Position numbers and translations under genes: made by a program
The notes under the pieces: generated by a model
Database searches by the model: none
What the model was told of the DNA's origin: nothing
Seen by the model: the letters and a program-made list of their open reading frames with translations, nothing else
Shown: one piece after another, positions 8,501 through 21,759 of the stretch
Numbering within the stretch: the stretch's first letter is position 1
How the letters are laid out: each line of letters starts with the position of its first letter
Origin: Beta vulgaris subsp. vulgaris
Taxonomy: Eukaryota > Streptophyta > Magnoliopsida > Caryophyllales > Amaranthaceae
Length of the DNA stretch: 64,000 nucleotides
Direction: 5' to 3'
Assembly (NCBI RefSeq): GCF_026745355.1
Contig: NC_079208.1
Span: 52,561,776 to 52,625,775 of the forward strand

Positions 8501-10991
8501 AGCTGTGAAGGCATTATCCGAAATCTGCTTTATGATGACACCTGACACGTGTGAAAGAGAAGGTGATAGATGTGCTCATACAAGATGCAACTCATTTTCT
8601 TAAATACTGGTTGGGTACTTTTATCTTAGGAGCATGAGATGCCATAATCTTCATGAGCCTATATATTAAGCTACTTCATGCCCGTAATAGATTGACCTAG
8701 GGGGAAGGGGGCACTTTTGGTAATGCACATTAGTTTGTTATGGGTTAGCTTGAGGAATAAGTTAGAGGGTTAAAGGAAGAAACTCTGTAAATAACATAGA
8801 TTAGGTAGAGAGAAAGGATGTTGAAAATTGTTGAGTGTTTAGGTGTTTAGTTTTTGGAGAGAAACAAGCCTCTCAAAAGCTTGTTACTATCTTTGTTTAA
8901 CTGTAAAATTCCAAATTATCAATCAAATATAAGCTTTCCTTCTTAATTTTCTTCTTAAATTTGTTTTGAGATATCAGTTCATAAGCGAGAGGAAGACTTC
9001 TGTATGCACTGTTTTTGAAGAGAGCATTTCAATGATGCTGATCTTTCATCCGAGACCATGAGTCTGAACTAATCGTCAAAATGTGGAAACAATAACTACA
9101 CAATTACTTTTATGTCATTGGAACTACGTCAGAACTACATTGTGAAGTGTGCTGTATGGTTACAGCCTCTTCGAAAACCTTTTACTTACATGGCTCATCA
9201 GTATGCAGAGTTGGTGATGCATTACCTAGTAATAGCTCCTTAGCTTTACCCTTCACCTAATTTCCATTACTAATAATGAAACTTCCATGAACAACTGACA
9301 ATCATATACTTAATAGGCCATAAAGGCACATATATGTATCTATGGTCAATTTCTCCTCTGCCTGACTTCTGTTACCCTTGGCAGCTAATGACTCAATCTT
9401 AGATCAAAGATTTTTGATGTCGTGCGAACAGACTGCGAAGTGCAAATTACTACTCTGCGCTTCGTAGGCAGTAATGCTCATAAATTTATAGGTACACGTT
9501 GATGCTAATGAATTTATAGGTAAATTTGTGAATTAAGTCTTATCTCAATGTCCATGGTAATGCTTGTCCTCCTCATACCTTTTTCTCTTCCTAAAACTCC
9601 ATTACTGTCCACTTTCATTTTAGAAGTTGCATTGTGGTAATGAAAATTTGTTAATAAAAACACATACTTGGGGATGAAACTTTATTACCATTGATATTGG
9701 CATGGGAAATTTCCTACAAACTCACATATAAATTCATCATAATTACCACATCATATCATTGGCTACCAAAGGGGCTTAAGTTCATGGTTGAATTAATGAA
9801 TCATTTATTGGTGTTTTACGTCTTGGATCTTAATTCTGTGTTTATGTCACAGGATTGCTGGCTCGACAAAGGAGAGGGGAACTCCAACGACTTAATGAAC
9901 AGCTGCGTCAGATTAATGCAGCTCTTAGAAGACAAGCAAAAATAGAGTCATACGCCCCTACCTTGAGTTATGCCCCTGCTAGTAACAAAATCCCGGACAC
10001 TGAAGTAATAGTTGATCCAAGGAAAGAAGAGCTGATTTCTCGTCTGAAAGCTGGTAAAAATCATCTGAGGAACCAAGATCCAGAGAAAGCGTATACAGAG
10101 TTCAATGTTGCTCTGGCACTTGCTCAGAATTTAAATGATCCTGTTGAGGAAAAGAAAGCTGCCAGAGGCTTAGGTTGGTTTTTGCCTGACCTTATCATCT
10201 GCCTTTAAGTTCTGCATTTGGCGTTTTATGTGTTCCTTTTCTGCCTTTAACTTTTGCTTGAATTAAAAATTGCATATTTCTTCAAGGACATTCATCCAGG
10301 GAAAGTGTGAAAATCTGTGTAGCTGGAAGAGTTGAATTTCTCTTTTTGAACGAGCAGAGAGAAGTTTATAAAGTAAAACTAGCCTTAAAAGAAGTTGAAA
10401 TCCGCATTTACTGTGTCAATATCTAAAGCAATGTGCATTTGTCCGTGGGGGTGATTCATATTCAAAAGGCAAAATATAAATTATGAACTGCTATTTTGTT
10501 GATGTTATAAAATCTCTACTATTTTCTGGTCATATCTGGTAAAATATATCAGCTCATTGTCCAATAGATCTACTATTTACCATTATTGAGAAAGTATAGA
10601 GAGGACTCAGCTCTCAGGAATATTAGGTTACAAAGCATAAAGTCAAAAGCTATGTTATATCTTATTTTTCAACTTGTGTTTTTTACCATTATCAACTCTA
10701 GCCATTATTAGTTTTGGTTTTTCTGGTTATGTGCTAAACACCATGTAGCAAGTCTGCGTGACGATGAATCAACTGGTTAAATGCTTTTCAGGAGCTTCAT
10801 TACAAAGACAAGGGAAGTATCGTGAAGCGATCAGGTATCATAACATGGTTCTGGGTATATCTAAGCGCGTAGGAGAGTCCTCAGGAAATACAGAAGCTTA
10901 TGGTGCAATTGCTGACTGCTACACTGAGCTAGGCGATCTTGAGAAAGCTGGAAAATTCTATGACAAGTATATTGCTAGACTAGAAGATTGA
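5566..10991 (+). CDS. FLU: FLU, chloroplast TPR regulator of tetrapyrrole synthesis
   Basis: FLU proteins sit on thylakoid or envelope membranes and repress glutamyl-tRNA reductase, limiting 5-aminolevulinate and protochlorophyllide build-up in the dark. Exons: 5566-5665, 7341-7540, 8173-8335, 9853-10173 and 10792-10991, all with GT-AG introns; they join in frame to 327 residues plus stop (Arabidopsis FLU is about 316). Residues 1 to about 105 are a poorly conserved transit peptide. They are followed by a hydrophobic stretch ending LEALAE, a membrane segment (MPLFLFVALIGATVGG, about 139-154), a basic coiled region (LLARQRRGELQRLNEQLRQI) and C-terminal TPR repeats (EKAYTEFNVALALAQ; YREAIRYHNMVLGISK; AYGAIADCYTELGDLEKA). 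From GATVGGLLARQ onward it closely follows Arabidopsis FLU. The N-terminal exons are less certain because they are not conserved. Intron 1 carries a TIR element at 6213-6476. Confidence 0.93.
6213..6476. mobile_element. MITE in FLU intron 1
   Basis: The 264-bp segment has near-perfect inverted ends: GCCTATGTTCTTTTGGACTG on the left and, reverse-complemented, GCTCTGTTCTTTTGGACTG on the right. It is bounded by TTAA at 6209-6212 and 6477-6480. The interior is mostly repeats of GAACTGAACT and TTAATTTGTCTAA. Related elements with similar CTGAACTG-rich interiors lie at 32465-32683 and 42318-42524. Confidence 0.75.
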
Positions 10992-11650
10992 CCTGCCTTA
11001 TGCACCATTATTGTTCTTTGCTAACAACTATAGAGGTGCAGTGCCGAAAAGAAAAAAGAAAAAAAAAGTCGTCCTTAGCTACATCTATCATGGTAGGGTT
11101 TGTTCACTTTTATCTCGGAGCTATCCAATTTTGCGCATCTGAAAATTTATTCGTCTCTTTACCTTTGCTTTTATACTAGTCTTAAGGGATTGTTAATACT
11201 GCTTGAGATTACTTGCAACCGTGTTCTTTCTAATAATATTTCTGTACATGCTCCTTGTCTCTCTCCTTCCTCGATGCCACACCATCCCTTACGGGCACTA
11301 CCATTAGCCCACCGGCCACCACGCCACTGCCATACCACTGAAGAAGAACTTATATTTAGTGGTGATTTCATTAGTATGCTATGTTCCTTGATTTGCAAGC
11401 CGATTAGATACTCTGTTCCCTCCCCTGCGGCAGGGAACAAAAGCCACTTCCCAGTCTAGGTTACCACTAGACCAGACCACTGCCATACCACCGAACTACA
11501 CCAATATCTACTACTATCTACTGGTGGCTTAATTCATTTGCTCTGCTCTTCGATTTGGGAGCCAAATAGATGGCACTTTGCAATCTAAGGTTGAAATCAA
11601 CGAACAACATCACCTATTCATTTTGTGGATGCTGGAGCAAGGTCTAACCC
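10992..11650 (+). other. FLU 3' flank
   Basis: The first 100-200 bp after the FLU stop are probably its 3' UTR, but no clear polyadenylation signal can be chosen. From 11240 to 11520 there is C-rich sequence with repeated words such as CCACTGCCATACCAC. It looks repeat-like but has no identifiable ends. Confidence 0.35.
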
Positions 11651-11800
11651 TATGTTGCTCAGACTCGGGTGCCCATGTCCGACACAGTTACGTGTCCAAG
11701 TGCCCGATTCGGCTATTTTTGGAATTTTTAGCCCAAAATAAAGTGTACAAGTGTCGCACCCATGTCCGATTGAGGTGAAATGAAGAGTCCGAGCAATATA
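11651..11800. mobile_element. 150-bp MITE with 10-bp target duplication
   Basis: The left end TATGTTGCTCAGACTC matches the right end reverse-complemented, TATATTGCTCGGACTC. The flanks are GGTCTAACCC (11641-11650) and GGTCTAGCCC (11801-11810), a 10-bp duplication with one change. A 9-10 bp duplication suggests a Mutator-type MITE. The interior repeats GTGTCC, CCCATGTCCGA and CGTGTCCAAG. Confidence 0.75.
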
Positions 11801-11810
11801 GGTCTAGCCC

Positions 11811-12460
11811 TCTTCAAATCATCTATTCTATGTATTTCCTTAACCACGAATATCAAATTATCAATCTATACAATTATACTATATACTAAAGCAAAAGCTA
11901 TTTAAACCTTTTTGCCCCTCCTAAACTCATCAAAATTGATTTGACATTTGCATTGAAACTCTTAAACATTGGTCTTGCGGGCATTAATTAGTGCTTGCAT
12001 TCAAGCTAAATTTAGTGAATATATAGAAGTATTTGAATAACTATATCAAAGTAAATTTTTTGATTCATATATGGCCAAACATTTTCACATACATTAACTA
12101 GGATAACAAAGAAATGGAAATAGCTCAGAGTTTGCCTAGTAATTATTTATCTTAAATAAAATTAACATGAGCTTATACGGAGTGCTTAACAATGTAATTC
12201 GCAAAACGATGCAAATCCGTAAAACAATAAAAATTCACCAAACTTGTGAAGTTTGACAGCATGTGTCGTAAAAACAGTTTTATAAAACTTGGGAACTTTT
12301 TCTTCTTCTTCGCAGCAGCCCACACAAATAAACAGAAGTCACAACTCACAACCGATTATGCTGCGTATCCTAATTCTACCACTAATTAGCACTTCTTCCG
12401 AAAAAAAAAAAAATAGCTACAAGACTAAAAACAGCAAAAACAAGCGTCATTAAACAGATC
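11811..12460. other. Intergenic spacer between FLU and UBP1B
   Basis: AT-rich sequence with no recognisable feature. FLU and UBP1B converge, so this stretch lies between their 3' ends. Confidence 0.4.
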
Positions 12461-12992
12461 TTGCATCACAAAGGCAGAATGAGTGAGAAGGAACACCTAG
12501 ATACTGAATTTACTTCAAGCAGAAATATATTCCGACATTTTTGTATACACATAAAACTTCCTCATATCAACTTCTGGGATCTGTCACAACGCTTCGCAAG
12601 GATAGCATGGAAAACCAAATCCCAAGAAAGGAAAAATAAGAGAAATGTAAATAAACTAAGGACCATAATGGACAGACTTCCTCTAAATCAACCATAATAA
12701 GTTCCTACAAGATAGGAAGAAAATAAAAGAAACTGAAACATGAAAAGCCGAGGGGATAAAACAAAAGATTAAAAGAAGAAAAAGGAAAAAAAGAAAAGAA
12801 AAAAGAAACAAGAAGGGTTACATCATGCATCCACAGTCCACACACAGGACAATCAAGTGCAGGGAGGGAGGGAAATAAGCCTCTAATCCTCGCCGTTTTG
12901 AAAACATAAATGTCGCTAATAAACGATTTTAGACACACGAATGCAAATCTGCAGGTGCAGAAGAAATTCAAAAGGCTGTGCATCAAGAGAGC
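12461..12992 (-). other. Probable UBP1B 3' UTR
   Basis: This sequence lies directly downstream (minus strand) of the UBP1B stop codon. Its minus strand is rich in TTTTCTTTT, which suits a plant 3' UTR. The exact cleavage site cannot be read. Confidence 0.4.
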
Positions 12993-15900
12993 TTAATGGT
13001 AGTACATCATTTGCTGGGCAGCTGCAACGTTCTGAAACCCGCCGTCATAAATAGCTTGGCTAGCTCCAGCAGCCGTCATCCCCCCCATACTTGCCTTGTT
13101 AAGCGGATGTGGACCCTGAGCATGCATGAGAGCATGCATTCCACCCATCTTACTCATTGCTAGTTGCCTCTCATAGGAAAGAAGATCTGTAGCAGAAAGC
13201 CCCAGAGGAGCAGGAGCAGGTGGAGGAAGTGGATTTGAAGCTGTCCCCGCAGGTGTTGGCTTGCTTCCCCAGGAGCACTAAATTCACAGGACAGAAACAT
13301 CATTATATCAGCAGCAAAGATAATTAAAAGATGAGAGGCGCAAATACCAACGTATTTTTAAAGGGTGAGAGTCATTCGAAATCCCCAACACAGAAAAGGG
13401 AGAAAAATAGACGCACCTTAATTTGTTTGCCCAAAAGCATGTTCTGTGTATTTCCCACCTGAATTGCCAAAGCAGCTTCAGCATGAGTACTGTATCTGAC
13501 AAAGCCAAAGCCTTTGTCACGCTGCACCCTTACTTCTTCAATAGCTCCAGCACCTAAGTTGTGGAAGTGCCGATGGAGGTCAAGCTGGGTAGTCTGCAGG
13601 TAATGCATGACCATTTTGACATCATTAAAATTACATTAGTAAAAAAATCAAGTTAGCAAGTATTTGTCCCTGATTGTTCTGCGTCTTATTCTAGAATATT
13701 CTATTTGACTCCAATAATTGATATTAAAGAAAATTCAGCCAATAGCTAACTCCCTTCTTCGTTATCTAATATGATTACAATTCTTCACATGCATTAAGAA
13801 TTTGACCAACACTCGACCTGTGTTGGATGAGTTTAGAAAAAGCAGCAACAAAAATTGACTACAAATGTCCATTCGACCACAATACAGAAGCTACTGAGTC
13901 TACTGAGGCTGCAACTAAATCCTCATGCTAGATAAGCAAAGATAAAACTTTGCCTTCCCCTGAGAACAGGTTTGAAGGGAAGATAGAACCAAAGAGAAGA
14001 TAGATCAATGACATCTCATTACCTCAGGAGCAAGATTCCCGACATAAACAGTTGTGAATTGTGGATTGTTTTCAGGGGCTTCGCTGTTTGTGGCCTCCTT
14101 TCCATCTTCTGAAAAATGCCAAAAAGTTTTTAATACACAACATTATAGACTTCATTGTCGTGATAGAATTATATGCCCAGCAATTTGACAGGTTGCATGA
14201 ACAATGGGGGAAGGGGATGACCTATACTGGGTAAGCATATGCAAAAACGGAAAACTGGGCAGAACAGCAATACCCGAAGGTTATGATATTTTGATAAGGC
14301 TCTTTTTCTGTCACCTGCTTGTAGTCATTAGGATGCTTTTTTGCCTTGGGGGGGGGGGGGAGAAGACCACTCACTACTTAAGCATGATGGTGAAATCTAG
14401 ACTGAATACATTATTTTCATGATTCATCTTATTTACTCTTTGTTAGCGAGCAATTCATCCCAGATGACACATGTACACACAAAATAGAACCTCGGATCTC
14501 AAATTCCCTGGAAGTCTTCTTTGAATTCTCAACACCATCTTATTTACTCTTTTCTAGGGAGCAATTCATCCCAGATGACACATGTACACACAAAATAGAA
14601 CCTAGGATCTCAAATTCCCTGGAAGTCTTCCTTGAATTCTCTAACACCTTGTATCAGCAAAGGTTTCTACTTCACTACTATTAGTTAACTAAAGCTCCAG
14701 GTGTAAGTTTAAGCTTTACAGATTGGCTTAAGCAAATAATGCTGTATGGAATATGGACAGGCCAACAATCTTGCTGTCATAAGTAAAGGCAAAAAAAATA
14801 AGTAAAGAAGTCGTGGCAGAAAAAACAATTCGATGGTTTAAGGGTCGTTGTTAATAGTGGGCATAAAATATCCGATCCGATCTTTTAGTTTTCGGGTCAG
14901 ATACGGGTCGATATTTTCAGTTTCTGACATCCGAAACATAGGGATTTTTAGTATATTTTCGGATCGAAAATATACATTTCCATGACCGGATATCCGAATA
15001 TATCCGATGACCCGATTTTTTCCTTTGAAAAAATTATTAATTTTAGTTATTGGATATCCGATTTTTCCGTATTGGGTTTGAATCGCATTTTCCCCGATCC
15101 GGAACTTTCAAAAATCCGAAATTTGGATCGGATCAGGTTATCCGAAGCAAACACCCTATCAGTTATCAACAAAAGCTACCTTACTAGACTACTTCAAACC
15201 CATTTGAAGTGCACAACATAGCTACCTCAAACTGCCTATCCATACCCATCTTCCTCAGTCCCATCTCTCTTGTTCAATTCAGGATTAACCACGATCCACT
15301 ATTCGAGTCTCGGGATATTCAGGTCAAAGGTATTAGGTTAGCAAATGCAATGAAGAATTGGCTTGAAGTTGTTTAGATCTCCACTCAGGCCTCAAAGGGG
15401 CACTAGAAGTCCCGGACCTTTAATTAGTACGGTGGCCCAAATGAAAGCTTCCAACACAGAGACATGATTAAAGTTCTGGAAGTCATTGGCTCCAGGAAGG
15501 TTTGGACCTAGTACCACAGCCTCTAGGCTTATTCTAACCACAAGCTTGCGTGCACTAAGAGTGCAAATACAGAGCATTATTCATGTTGTAAATTCGTGAT
15601 AGATAGACCCTTGCCTAGATCAGTGTATCGCGCCGAGGCGCCGATTGGGGTCGGCTAGGGTGCAGCTTGCTCTGTGAACTTTATTAGTTATTCATTTCTT
15701 ATACACTGGTTGGCAGTTGCTAACCAGATTAGGAACCTACCATTCCCCCCAAAGCCTAGACCTACAAATGTGGCAATAGGATCCAAGCCAACCAACAAAG
15801 TATTACAAATTTACTACGCCCAAGATCACAGCTAAAAATGAGCATAAATTGCAGCATTTAGCACCTCCCATGAAGAGTTGAAGACCATTGACAGTAAATC

Positions 15901-18900
15901 ATATAAACATCACCCCAATGGCCCAATGGCCCAATGGCCCAATGGCCCAATGCCTCTAAGAAAGGGTGGCAGGTCAAGCATAAGCAGCTTTACCCTTGCA
16001 ATAAGGATCTGCTTGGTCTAAAATGCAACAATTGTTGATAATCTAGTTTCAAAACCAAAAGCTAAGTGTTTGATACGTCATTTCCAAAATTTCTGGATAC
16101 GGGGACACTGTCCTAACTTTAGACACGGGTACGGCAAAAAAAAATCCTAAAAAAAACTATCTCATGGCAATTTAAACTAATCTTTTCCCAAAAAATAGGG
16201 GCACTTGTCTAGGGAATAGATGATAAATGGTGTGATTTAAAATAAACTCCAATTGAAAAATGTCTTTTCCCCGAAAAAACCCAGATAACTATTTGCTCAA
16301 AACTCGAAAGCCCGTATACCAATTAAAGTACCTTGTGGGATGAAAGAGAGCAATAAAGAAACACGGAGCATTAAGAAAAAAACAAAAGGCAGCCGGCAGT
16401 CTTTGAGAGATAGAAAGAAAGACAGTCACGTGAAGTAAAAAAGCCCCGGCCTTTTGTTTTCTCTCCTCACTAAACATAACACTCATTTTCTCTCTCCTAA
16501 CGTGGCTCTTCCATTCTCATTTTCTCGATGACTTTCTCAGGCGACTACCCGACCATTTCCGATGATGCATGAGGTAGACAAGGTAAGAGTGCTCTCTCTC
16601 TTTACTGGTTTCCCTCCTTCCATAGGTAACCGGTCCTCTCTCTACTTAGTGGTTTCCCTCCTCCCAGATCTAGTCGTATCCCAGTGCAAATTGAAGAATT
16701 CCATATGTATTTCGTATCGGGATCCCTGCCGTGTCGTATCGATACCGGTGCGCTGGCAATTTTGCCGTGTCCGAGTAACATAGCACGTGTCAAAAATTGT
16801 TGATTACTTCTTCTTTCTATAATGTTTGCAACAAATAGAGTGGGAACACTTTTTAAGGAACCTATGTGATGAGGAAAAAGAAAGAGATAAGATAAAATGA
16901 AAGACTCGTGTGATAGGAAAGAGATACAGATGATATATTACCAAATAAGGTCATGTTGCAATTACTATGGAACGGATGAAGCATTACAAAAATCAGAATA
17001 TGCCTTTCCGCATTAAGTTTCAGTCACCAAAAACCAATATTCGTTTTATTCAGCAAATCTATATCCGGGTCTTTTTTACAATTCCACCACTACGTTGAAG
17101 AATAATTGCAAAAAAAATAAGGTCATGTTGCAATTACTATGGAACGGATGAAGCATTACAAAAATCAGAATATGCCTTTCCGCATTACGTTCAGTCACCA
17201 CAAACCAATATTCGTTTTATTCAGCAAATCTATATCCGGGTCTTTTCTACAATTCCACCACTACGTTGAAGAATAATTGCAAAACAATCTTTTTCCTTCA
17301 TCTAAGCTAAGGTCACAGATGTGAAGCCTATACTAAGCTGAGGTCACAGAATATGCCTTTACATGACCCTCTATCCAAGACCGACATAATCAGCCATGCT
17401 GCAATCAACATAGTAACTCAAGGGACTTAATTCTCCCATAACGAATTAGTGCCTAGTGCAAGGCTCAAAGACGAATCAAAACTATACACCATAGGAAAGC
17501 CTCTTGAGAACAGAGTGATCATTATTAATACTGACCGAGACCAATTTCATAGTGATTTTTTAAACAACAATGATCTGACAAGAGAAGAATTGCCACCAAT
17601 TTCGGACTTTATTAGAGAATTCAACAAAAACAGGTCAGGTGAACATTTACAGAAGAAATCCTAATACGTCATCAGATCAGTACAAACCTGATGAGCCGTT
17701 GGTCAATTCAACCACACTTTTCGCATCAGAACTCTGCTTATCATCATTGGAAGCAGCACCTTTAGTTGCCCAATTGCAGCGTATCTGCCTACTACCAAGC
17801 CATTTTCCTATGATGCATGAAAAAACATTGATCTGATTATGTACAAGTAAACCAGTACCATGAAACAGAAAAATAGCCAAAGGCCCAAGACTCCAAGGAC
17901 TATGCAGAGCCACAAACTGATGGAAAAGAAAGCACCAAGCAGATGCATAAAATTCTAATAAGAACTACATGCCATTATTGTTCACTCTAAAGTCAGTAAC
18001 TCAATATAAGGGGCAGTAGTTGTTCCAATCATAAGATCAACGAGAATTGTTAAAATTATGATGGCAGATACAAGATTATCTACACTAAATCGAAGCAACT
18101 ATTACAAGACACCTCAAAGAAATTTATTACAGGTTACAAGACTTACAAATGATAAGAAAAAAATATTGAAACAAAAAGCTAAATACATCAACCTTTTTCC
18201 AGCATGCAATATACAATTTAACAAGTAACTATGACTTGTTGAAAACATATAGACCACAAGTCTTTTCCTCCAAAAAGTATTCACAAAGTTGTCACAGACT
18301 CTAACTTATCAGTTCACTGAAGGAAAGCAGAGGATAAATGCATACATTGAAGACCTTGCTCTGCCAGCACGTGGTACAAAACATACAGCAAAAACTCTAC
18401 AAGCACAAAGAGAAAAAATGTATGTGTGATTCATGTTGCTCTTACCAGTAACGTCATTTATAGCACTTTGAGCATCCTGTAGAATCAAAAGAAATTTTAG
18501 AACAAAATTTATAGAGCATAGAAGAACCTGATACAGAGAAGAACATGAAATAACCTGCTGGCTGCGGAAAGACACAAACCCAAACCCCCTGGAACGCCCA
18601 GTTTTCTGGTCCCACATAACTCTTGCATCTCTGCAAAGGAAAATAATTTATCAACTAAGGCATACACAATTGCATCAATCTACAAGCCTAGACTCAAACA
18701 CAAACAAACTTCAAATTAAAGAAACATACAGGAAACAACTTTAGACACGTTAAAAAGGTATAAACCACAGAAAAGAATTCAAAGAAAGATAAGGAAGAAT
18801 GACGCTTACGAACAACTAGGAAAAACGGAAAAACAAGCAAACAGCATAGCATCGGTAACCTCGGGGCTCAGGTCGCCAACGAACACATTGAAGTGATCTG

Positions 18901-21491
18901 GAAACATCACAAATGGGGCATTCATAAATGTCAATCAACCGGGCCATTATATGAAAAAACATCATATCCTACAAGAAAAACAATTGATTGCAAACTAACT
19001 TGAAGTATCTTCTCGCTGACCACTTGTATATGCCCAATTAACCTTTATCGGCTGCCCAAACCTGGATAACATATTCCCTTTTAAACAAAACAATCAAAAT
19101 AACCAGATCAACAGCAAAACCAAACATGTTAACACTCACAAATGCCTTCCATTAAGCGTTAATATAGCCATGCTAGCAAATCTGCGGTCATAGTAGTGAA
19201 TGAAACCATAGGACGACTGCATGGAGCATAAGAATTTTGTTAGCAACCAAACATAAGTTAAGAGCTCATCCTGACTATATATCCTACCATACTTATATGC
19301 TAGCAAATAGGCAGCATATACTCTATCTAGCAAATGCAACGAATATTTGTCCTCAAAAAATACAAAAGAGAAAATTAAGGACACCAACAAGACATGAGAT
19401 GCCAAGAAGGCACACCATCAACTCCTTCAGGTTGTGCAAGCTTGGAGTTGGCATGAAGTTTTAGAATAATAACAGAAGTAGAATATATGATAGCGGAAAT
19501 AAAATGGAAGTAAGAGAGAGTATGGGTAGAGAGAACAAAAGAGCTGCTGTGATTGAGAGAGAACATCTACCTATAACTCTACATAGAAGTGTAAACACAA
19601 AGTGAGGAGAACTAAAAAACTATAATGTGGAAAAAACAAAGAATTTAACATGGGAGATGCAAAAAAAACCATATTAGCTAACTCACTCAAGTTTCAATAG
19701 GCAGTTAATGGTTTAAGCAGTCCAAAAATCGAAATGTAATTCTTATGTTAAGTTGGGAAATTTATTTTGGAGAAGCACTTCTTGTTTAAGGATAAAGTAA
19801 AACATCCATGTTATTTCCTCAAGATTGAAGATACAATGGTTATGTTGTTCTTTAACCTCCTCTTTATTCCTTAATCATCTTGTTCTAAGTGTCCTGCCCA
19901 AATGAAAGAACTTTTCAATAATTCAACAGAGTGTTTGTTAGAATCTCTATGAGTTCACCAAAGTTCCACCCATTTTCACAATACATAGGCCTTTCACTAA
20001 GTAACTTGACAGCCAAAGCGAGTACCTTTTCCTTCCTAATAAGCTTACAACCTTCAACATGGCCAGCACTAGCAAAAACCTCCTGAATTAATGGTTCTGT
20101 AACCTGAGGATGAATATTACCCACATACCTGCATTTTCTCAAATAATAAACAAACTAGAAAATTAAAGATAAATAAGAAAACAAGGAAAACGAAATAAGC
20201 CATAAGGAATTGCCGTCTGAATACTTAAAATGCTGAAAGAGAAACAAAACATTAGTTGTAAGATGTGCACAGCAGCACTTACACACTGCGGCATGTAGAA
20301 GGATCGAAGCCAGGAGGAAGGTTCCCACTGGGATATGGCTCTATCTGAAACATTCAAAGTGAGTATATATGTGAGTTTAAAGAGGATAAAGATTACAACG
20401 TTAGATGCACAGGAAATTATCACTTCTAATTTGCTCTAGTTAGGTATTACACTGCGAGAATAATTAGCAAGCATTAAATTAATCCTACCAACACAAAAAT
20501 ACATAGCAAAGCCCAGCATCAGCCCCTCAAACAGATAAGCTTCATAATTACTTTTAGCTAAATAGGGCAAGTGCTTCTGATGTATGTAAGACCCTTACCA
20601 TAATTACAAGTACACAAACAACGACACAGGAAACATAAATAGAAAATATGCCGCTACACCGTGAAACAAGACAACTGAATACACCAGGATCCTAATTGAA
20701 ACAGTCAAGCATCCCAGATAGATGATACTCTCCCTATAAGGATTTCCAGATTCTCCATACTATATGGTCCACAAGAAAGATAGAGCACATTCACATAAAA
20801 CAATCTCACCCAGAAAAGCCAAGTAACCCATTGCCCAAGTGGTGCTCTAGCAAGCTTAGTTGTCGAAATCACTTATTGTAGAGCAGGATCATCAAAACGA
20901 ATAAAGAAATTCTTAAAAATTCAGCACAAATTCACTCACTGACACGCATTCCACATCTTTTTTAAGGTTAACTCCCACTTTTGAACTACACCAACAACAA
21001 TACGAGTATGTACTGTATATATTCATAATCCTCACAACAATTACGCCAAAAGACAGCCATAAGCGAACAAGCAAGCTAGAAATAGCTCAAACGAGCCCCA
21101 AAAAGCTCTACATTATGAAAAGGAATCCAAATTGACCCAGTATGACAAAATCTATAGTCTCAGAACATGAAATCCTAGCTCAAACAAGTATAAACAATGT
21201 ACAAACCCAAAAAGAAAAAAATCGAACCCCAAGATCAAGAAAAAAAACTACAAACCCTAAGTTCATCTGTCAAAAATGATAGAACTAAAGCAAATTTCAA
21301 CTCCTAGCTAACGAAAAAAAAGTATAAAAACACCGAAATCAAGGAGACGAATTATAAATAAGTATAGATAAAAAAAAATTAACCTGAGGAGCAGCAAGAA
21401 GACCAGGATGGTAGAGAGATTGCTGCTGCTGCTGAAGAAGAGCTTGCTGCATCAAAACTTGCTGTTGTTGCTTCATTCTTTGGTTCTGCAT
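12993..21491 (-). CDS. UBP1B: UBP1B-type oligouridylate-binding protein, three RRMs
   Basis: UBP1 proteins bind U-rich RNA in the nucleus and join stress granules, influencing pre-mRNA splicing and mRNA stability. They are related to animal TIA-1. Exons in transcript order: 21491-21384, 20344-20283, 20128-20026, 19216-19140, 19061-19000, 18897-18810, 18630-18555, 18476-18446, 17807-17688, 14108-14023, 13593-13417 and 13277-12993. Every intron is GT-AG and the phases agree, giving 424 residues (Arabidopsis UBP1B is about 419). The start is Gln-rich ([17 protein letters not shown]). RRM1 has RNP2 VYVGNI and RNP1 [11 protein letters not shown]2 has VFVGDL and RGFGFVSF, and RRM3 has VYVGNL and KGFGFVRY. 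A Gly/Met/Gln tail ends MMYYH. The 3.6-kb intron between exons 9 and 10 holds two tandem duplications and a minisatellite. Confidence 0.95.
14425..14645. repeat. 111-bp tandem duplication in UBP1B intron
   Basis: Two adjacent, nearly identical copies each contain CAATTCATCCCAGATGACAC, at 14451 and 14562, a spacing of 111 bp. They differ at only a few positions, so the duplication looks recent. It lies in the long intron between UBP1B exons 9 and 10. Confidence 0.9.
14870..15140. repeat. Degenerate ATCCG/CGGAT-rich repeat in UBP1B intron
   Basis: The words ATCCGA, CGGATC, GGGTCA and GATATCCG recur in both orientations, near 14870-14900, 14955-15015 and 15050-15135. This pattern suggests the ends and interior of an old non-autonomous DNA transposon. 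No target duplication could be fixed. Confidence 0.45.
15912..15953. repeat. 8-bp minisatellite (CCCAATGG)n
   Basis: About five head-to-tail copies of CCCAATGG lie in the long UBP1B intron. Confidence 0.85.
16943..17287. repeat. 172-bp tandem duplication in UBP1B intron
   Basis: GGTCATGTTGCAATTACTAT occurs at 16949 and again at 17121. The intervening 172-bp unit is repeated with very few changes (for example a TT/C difference in GCATTAAGTTTCAG versus GCATTACGTTCAG). The duplication is recent and intronic. Confidence 0.9.
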
Positions 21492-21680
21492 ACTTATAAA
21501 CCCTAGAAATTGAAATCAATTTGGGGGGAAATTTAATAGAAGAAGATTTGATTAAATTGGGGTTTTACCGAGTGTTTTAGGGTTCGAGGGGGTTTCGACT
21601 TCGGAGAGAAGAAGACCCTCGAAGAAATGTTAAGAGGGGGAAAGAGGAGAGAGAAAATGAGAGGGAGGCCTCAAAAAGGG
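21492..21680 (-). promoter_or_regulatory. UBP1B 5' leader and proximal promoter
   Basis: Immediately upstream of the start codon on the minus strand, the sequence holds AAACCCTA-type motifs (AACCCTAAAAC near 21580 and TAGGGTT on the plus strand). These telo-box-like motifs are common in plant genes for RNA-binding and translation proteins. The transcription start cannot be fixed. Confidence 0.4.
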
Positions 21681-21759
21681 GGTAATAAAATTTTCCGATG
21701 ATCATTTTTATACATATACAAAATTTATTTATTAAAGTAGAAGCATGGGCATTTACTAT

